Below, in pieces: positions 28,562 through 33,150 of a stretch of DNA of 33,150 nucleotides (the stretch's first letter is position 1; each line of letters opens with the position of its first letter). A program made the position numbers and the translations under genes. A model generated the notes under the pieces. That model was not told the DNA's origin, made no database searches, and saw only the letters and a program-made list of their open reading frames with translations. Source of the DNA: Chara braunii (lineage: Eukaryota; Streptophyta; Charophyceae; Charales; Characeae); assembly GCA_003427395.1 (NCBI GenBank), contig BFEA01000319.1:1210271-1243420 (forward strand). Reading direction: 5' to 3'.

Positions 28562-28965
28562 GTCACGCCCGGCTGGGAACCTGGGCAATTTTTTTTCTTT
28601 CTTCTCTTTTGTGGTTTTCTGCGCTCTCCCAGAGGACCCCAAATCCGGGCTCATTTCTGTTTTTGAGAGTTGGCTGTCAGGGGGGGGAAGGGGGGTATAA
28701 ATTGGTTTTGAAGGGGCTGAAGGGGTTTAAAGGGGGGTGCCGTAGTCTGATTCTGTTAACTTCTTTTTTATCTCCGACTCTGTGAGGAATTCTGATGTGA
28801 CCCTCTGCCAAAAGCCGTTTGTATTGCAATTCTACACAACATATTCCCCCCCCTTCCCCCTTTTTTTTTTTTTTTTTTTTGGTGGGGCTGGCTGGAACCC
28901 TGCCCCGGCCGGGACCCCGGGCGCCCGGAAAAACAACCTAGCTTAAAGACACATTCCCTGCTGCT
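28562..28965 (+). repeat. Dispersed repeat families B and C, contiguous copy
   Basis: Bases 28562-28814 match 16513-16780 and bases 28808-28965 match 23381-23576. The two parts meet at CCAAAAG, which is also the right end of the first B copy and the left end of the first C copy, so B and C are most simply parts of one element about 400 bases long. It contains a T20-like run and a palindromic GC block (CCGGGCGCCCGG). Confidence 0.75.
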
Positions 28966-29576
28966 CCTTGCATGTTCCAAGCCTATTCTATTGTGTCCAC
29001 CACCTCCAGGTCTTGAATTGGTGTTAGGGAACAATAAATTGTGTACTACTTGTTAGTCTTGTTGTCTATGACCATGATTTTTTACGAACCAGACTTTGTT
29101 TAACCGAGACCTGGGCCTGGCTGCATGTCCACTTTGCTTGTTGTTGCACCTGGGTCGTCTACGCCGTCCATGTCTATTACGAACCAGCTGTTATTCGGCC
29201 CCTCCCTTGCCCTAATCCAACCACTGGTCAGGGCTCCTGCGTCCATGTAGCCCAGTCACCCTCCTTCCCACTCCGTCCCCCTTTTAGCGGCAGTCTTCCA
29301 GGACTCGGACCATCTCATTGAGATTTTCTTGAAGACTTAGAACTTCCCTGAGTTCGCTGCGGGTCCTCCACCTCCTCTGACCTTTGTTCCACAAGTGTTT
29401 TATTTGCCACACTCCGTGCTTCAACTAGGTTCCCCATCTGGTGTCACTTCTTGTTAGAGTCCAGGGCTTTCCCTGCAGGCCCATTACCCATTAGCCATTG
29501 ATGATCAATTGCAAAATCATCTCTCTCTTAACACTTCGTCTTTTGAGGAAGGTTTCCTTACCTTGGCTGGGTGGGA
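28966..29576. other. Intron sequence, no gene seen
   Basis: Nothing recognisable apart from two TACGAACCAG words (29084 and 29179). Confidence 0.45.
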
Positions 29577-29580
29577 AAAT

Positions 29581-29655
29581 TCCCTTCGGAACGATACAGA
29601 GAAGATTATATTCAACAGTCAATTTGCACAAGGAGAACAATATAGAAACAAAGGT
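29581..29655 (+). pseudogene. Second U6 snRNA fragment, internally deleted
   Basis: CCCTTCGG, the apex of the plant U6 5' stem-loop, is joined directly to AACGATACAGAGAAGATTA (29590-29608), an exact match to the U6 core with an intact ACAGAGA box. After a diverged stretch, TGCACAAGGA and AGAAACAAAGG recall the following U6 region. The missing bases between the hairpin and the core indicate an internal deletion. No T-run terminator follows. A decayed retropseudogene is the likely explanation. Confidence 0.65.
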
Positions 29656-29957
29656 GGCACGCATTCTTCAGTGACACCTCGGCGAAGTCTTCTCCTGCTG
29701 AGCAGGGGTTCCCCATCCACCACCTCCAGGCATCCTTATGCAAATCCGATCTCCTTTAGCGATGAGCACGGAGTTCTTGCCTCCCAAGTAAACACGTTTG
29801 CCATTGTTTCGCACCAAGATGTTCTCACCACGTGCACATGGAGAAGAACTTTAGGAGAATGATGATGAAGGCACTAGTACAGAGCTTGAGATCTTCCTTT
29901 CAAAACACTTGTCATGCATGTAGCCCCATCAGACAACTTCAAAAAAAACTTTAGACC

Positions 29958-30130
29958 TTAAAGGCTTAAACCCTAAACCCTAAGCCCAAGATATCAGACC
30001 GAAGACCCTATGGCATTTATTTTACGGCCTGCAGTTCCATCAGTCCTAAACCCTAATCAGGAAACCTTGGCTCAACTTTTGTACACTTCTCCCGGAACCA
30101 GTTCCAAAACCCTAATCAAAATCCCTAGCC
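29958..30130 (+). repeat. Scattered telomere-like CCCTAAA words
   Basis: AAACCCTAAACCCTAA (29969-29984), AAACCCTAATC (30047) and AAACCCTAATC (30108), plus AAACCCTGACC at 30353, resemble the plant-type telomere repeat TTTAGGG on the other strand. Only two units are in tandem, so this is not a true interstitial telomere array. Confidence 0.5.
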
Positions 30131-30200
30131 CCTTATAACTCAGTAAATCCAAACTGTGTTTTTTCTTAACCATAGTTGATAATCAATGATTGACTACAGT

Positions 30201-30304
30201 CTTCCCCCGAATACAACGTACGGTCATTATAGCTGTATTTGGGTTGTCTTTCAGACTAAATACAGCTATAATGACCATACGACGTACGTTGTATTCGGGG
30301 GAAG
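30201..30304. repeat. Long inverted repeat (40-bp stem)
   Basis: The left arm 30201-30240 pairs with the right arm 30258-30304 over all 40 bases, with a single 7-base bulge in the right arm (ATACGAC, between GACC and GTACG). The loop is 17 bases. Arms begin CTTCCCCCGAATACAACG and end CTATAATGACC. It could be a foldback element, a MITE end pair, or a hairpin RNA source in the ALDH6 intron. Confidence 0.9.
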
Positions 30305-31614
30305 AAGGTAGGGTTAACCCGGTTAAGGAATCGAAGTTCTGAAACCAGTTCCTAAACCCTGACCAGCAGTGATTCCTTAACCATAGTGGACATTTTTGGC
30401 AATCATAAAATGCTGTATTTCGGACTATTTCCTAAGCGCCCATCCTTAGACTCCGAGTGGTAAATGCTGACTACTAAATGTCAGCTTCTCTTCACTTTCT
30501 GAAATGTGTGTTTTGCACGTCGGGAGAGGAGCAAGGGATGCATGTGTGTGTGTGTGTGTGTGTGTGTTTTGTGCGTTGGAAGAGGAGCAAGGGATGCAGT
30601 GTACGATGATGTATCACTTGCATCTGCAGACAAAAAAAAAAAAAAAGGTGGCACGAGCAGGACTCACTATCCCTAGGGGTCTCCTCCTACTCTGTACTGC
30701 TATTGACCCCACCCCTGATTCCCTGCATGGCCCAAGATGTAGACATAATTCACAACAGGCCCCATTCATGGTTCCCAAAGTGGCAAGTTTGGCTAGCTCA
30801 GCCTAGCTGTCGGGATTGCCAAGATGCCCTAGCCTGCCTTCCTCTTGCCCAGAATCAGGATCCTATGGCTAGTGCATGCAGATCTGCTGTGTGGTAGATG
30901 ACAACTCAGTTGCCCATGCAGCTGGTAGGCCACCAGGTTGTTCTCCTTGCCAGCAATCTGACCTGCAGACTGTCATGTGCAGCATGTCGATCTTCAGTGG
31001 CAAAATTTCCTTAATCAGTCCGCAGCAAAGTTTACTTCCCTGATCAAGACTCTTCTCCTCCGCCAGCAGCTCGTGTTCATGTTCTGGTGGACTACCTTGT
31101 CATCTCTCATCATTCCAATTCAGCGGAGTTCCCGAGGTTCGGTAAACCACACAGACCCTTTGCAGCTTTTGAGACTCTGCCGTTCCTTCCTTGCAGCACT
31201 CCATTCTTCTTCCACATTTATATGCAGCTCTGTACCCGTTCTTAAACTTGGTCCCCTTTTTGATCAGCCAAGGTCTTAAAACCCCAGCAGAAGCCTAGAA
31301 TGGAAAGGAAATTGAAAATATGAGGTGCACAGATGATAGTGGCCTCAGTACTTCCTAACTCATGCGCCCATGCGTGTGCATGTGTGCATATGACGTCTTG
31401 TTCACTGGTTTGCATGGGGTTTGATTTGTGTGCACCTTCTTTCCAGCTGTGATCAAGCTTTTCAACAGTCTATCAGCGTAGTGAAGTTATTGCTTGCATG
31501 CTCCAGAAGAGTTGTATCACTGGCCATGACCTCAGTGATGCAGAGTAAACTTTGTTGACCTTTGTTTTTGATGTTTTCCTGGTGGCTGTGATATATGCAT
31601 GTGCATCATCTCAG
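30305..31614. other. Intron sequence; small (GT)n and A-run
   Basis: A GT run lies at 30543-30567, flanked by near-duplicate GAGGAGCAAGGGATGCA segments (30525 and 30581), and an A14 run at 30632-30646. No gene is supported before the exon at 31615. Confidence 0.5.
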
Positions 31615-31693
31615 GACAAGTTGGCAGAGAACGTGACCCTTGAGCAAGGCAAGACCTTGCCAGATGCAAGAGGGGAAGTGTTTCGTGGTTTAG
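31615..31693 (+). CDS. ALDH6B2: ALDH6 exon with the LEQGKT signature
   Basis: This exon encodes DKLAENVTLEQGKTLPDA and then RGEVFRGL, the conserved ALDH6 segment (T-EQGKT-DA-G-FRGL) that follows QELI-KNM of the previous exon directly. The acceptor is CAG (31612-31614); the donor GTGAGG starts at 31694 and leaves one base of the next codon (phase 1), which fits a following Glu or Gln codon as in the family. The frame is clean. The next exon, expected to start with the VVEHAC-type block, is not found before the window ends, so the next intron is at least 1,450 bp. NAD-binding and catalytic Cys regions lie beyond the window. Confidence 0.95.
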
Positions 31694-31974
31694 GTGAGGT
31701 GAAAGTCCTCAACTCATCTATCTGCAGGGGGGGAGGGGCATATTGTTGAAGAGTACGACTGGTTGAATTCTGGGGTGCATTAAATGTACACTGCTTGCTG
31801 AAGTTCACCAGGCATGTCATGGGTTAACTGCAAAGTCACCCTTGGTTCAAACTCAGTGGTGGGATACACAGCAAGAAGTTTCATGGCAATAACTTGACAT
31901 CAAGACCAGGAACACTTGCTAATGCATCCCTAACTGCTCAGAAATCCACTCAACTTAACAAATTCATCAGTCAT

Positions 31975-32424
31975 CTTAACAACAGGGTAGTTTTGGCGCC
32001 TACCACCGACACCAACCATAGGCGGTAGGCGCGCCTACCAGTCGGTCCGACCCGTAGGCGGGCCAGTCGGCAGACCCGCTCCTACCAGTCGGTTCGACCC
32101 GTAGGCCGACCCCTCGGCGGACCCGTAGGCGGACCCGTCGGGGGTCATAGGGGGCTTACAAGGGGGTTGTAGGGTGTTAAGGGGGGGGGTATGAGGAGGT
32201 TAGGGGACGGTATGGGGGTGTTGGGGGGGGTGTATGGGGGCGATGGGGGTGTTGATGGGGTTATTTGGGGTTCTGGACCAAAACAAAATATATATTTTTC
32301 CTTTTTTTTTGCGGGGTGCTGACCAACCCCCAATCGGTATGTGCCAACCAGTCCGACGGTCGGCTGGTCGGCCCCCGACCAATCCAGGGGCGCCGACCAT
32401 CAGTGTGACTACTCTGTTTAACAA
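31975..32424. mobile_element. hAT-like MITE with 8-bp target duplications
   Basis: The element is 31983-32416 (434 bp). Its ends are CAGGGTAGT and, inverted, CAGAGTAGT (8 of 9 identical). The flanks CTTAACAA (31975-31982) and TTTAACAA (32417-32424) form an 8-bp target duplication with one change. Both features are typical of hAT elements. The inside is GC-rich with repeated CCAGTCGG-CCGACCCGTAGGC units and a G-run region. It has no coding capacity, so it is non-autonomous. Confidence 0.78.
32140..32189 (+). other. G-quadruplex motif
   Basis: G runs at 32140-32144, 32150-32154, 32162-32166, 32172-32174 and 32181-32189 are separated by loops of 5, 7, 5 and 6 bases, satisfying the standard quadruplex pattern on the + strand, which is also the ALDH6 transcript strand. 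More G runs follow to 32260. Confidence 0.75.
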
Positions 32425-32454
32425 CTTCAAAAAAAAAGAAAAAAAAAAAAGAAG

Positions 32455-32820
32455 GAAAAAACAGAACCTTATGGTTCTGGCTCCTTTTCCATTCTGGGGA
32501 GCGTCAGTCCGGTTCCTATTCCACCGGCAAGCCAGAAGGGAATACAATAAACACTCACTCACACTCCTCCACCTTATGGTGTGAAGGCCTGAAGGACGGC
32601 GTTGATTACTTCCCATAGGAAGGATGTACCACCCTTCACCCCTGTCTAAGTTAGCCTGCTCTACCTTGCTTCTGCCGATGATTACGAGCCTGATTACCCT
32701 TTTCACTTTGGTGCTTGTAGCTTGCCTCCTTGGGCCCGTAGCTTGCCTCCTTGGGCCCCAACCGATCTGTTCCTCTCAGCTCTTTGACTGTCGGATTCTC
32801 TTTACGTGCTAGAACAGCTG
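32455..32820 (+). repeat. Dispersed repeat family A, copy 2
   Basis: Collinear with 16813-17150 (ACAGAACCTTATGGTTCTGG, GGTTCCTATTCCACCGG, GATTACTTCCCATAGGAAGG, CTGTTCCTCTCAGCTC). This copy has an internal direct repeat, GTAGCTTGCCTCCTTGGGCCC, at 32718 and 32739. It is preceded by an A-rich stretch (32428-32460). Confidence 0.8.
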
Positions 32821-33150
32821 GTGTGGTCCCTTGTTAAGGTGTCCGATCAGCTTAACAACTTCATCAGATTCCCTTGTCCTTTCTTCTCGAGATCTCTTGT
32901 GAAGGTCTCATGGAAGACAGTTTTCAGCACAGCTTTCAACTCTGAATCCTGACTTTCTCCCCATTGCATTCTATTTTAGTCGATGATTTCCACCAAGAAT
33001 TTGATACAACACGCAAAACCTTACCAGCCCTCTTGAGCATCATCTTGCACCCCATGGGAATTTTTTTTTTGCAAGAAAAGAAAACATGCCCTCATGGCCC
33101 TGGTTACTTGTTATTTCTGGGAGCATCAGCCCAGTTCCTTTTTTTTTTTT
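32821..33150. other. Intron sequence ending in another family A fragment
   Basis: A T-run lies at 33060-33070. Bases 33116-33142 match the TTCTGGGAGCATCAGCCCAGTTCC core of family A. The window ends in a T-run. No coding stretch is seen. Confidence 0.5.

Overview
This is nuclear DNA from a repeat-rich eukaryote. It has spliced exons, long introns, several classes of nested transposon, microsatellites and two assembly gaps of N. The host protein reads as a land-plant-like methylmalonate-semialdehyde dehydrogenase. The Gag of the chromovirus at the left resembles retrotransposon proteins I know from the charophyte alga Chara braunii. My best guess is therefore a Characeae genome; this rests on recall of families, not on a search.

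Layout. Bases 1-6639 hold most of a Ty3/gypsy chromovirus on the + strand: an untranslated leader, an intact gag frame, and a pol gene broken by stops and frameshifts (protease, reverse transcriptase, RNase H, integrase, chromodomain). Bases 6640-12180 are non-coding, LTR-like and satellite-like sequence with hairpin repeats, a GAA microsatellite, an AT-rich island and a 110-base gap. I find no LTR pair inside the window.

From about 12990 to beyond the right edge lies one host gene on the + strand, ALDH6 (methylmalonate-semialdehyde dehydrogenase, mitochondrial valine and pyrimidine catabolism). Three exons are clear (15163-15237, 23643-23804, 31615-31693), and a fourth, probably encoding the mitochondrial presequence, is proposed at 12992-13177. 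The remaining exons, with the catalytic cysteine, lie outside the window.

The introns (about 2.0, 8.4 and 7.8 kb, then an open-ended one) are filled with mobile DNA. The 8.4-kb intron carries a 5'-truncated antisense LINE, itself split by a hAT-like element with an 8-bp target duplication and containing a 781-base gap. The 7.8-kb intron carries a 100-bp tandem duplication, a cluster of tRNA-derived SINEs, a chimeric U6 snRNA-5.8S rRNA-poly(A) retrosequence, a second U6 fragment and a long inverted repeat. The last partial intron carries a 434-bp hAT-like MITE with 8-bp target duplications and a G-quadruplex-prone core.

The most unusual item is the U6/5.8S chimera at about 26954-27150. It looks like the product of a template switch during LINE-type reverse transcription. 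A LINE lies in the same gene, but nothing here shows that this particular copy did it.
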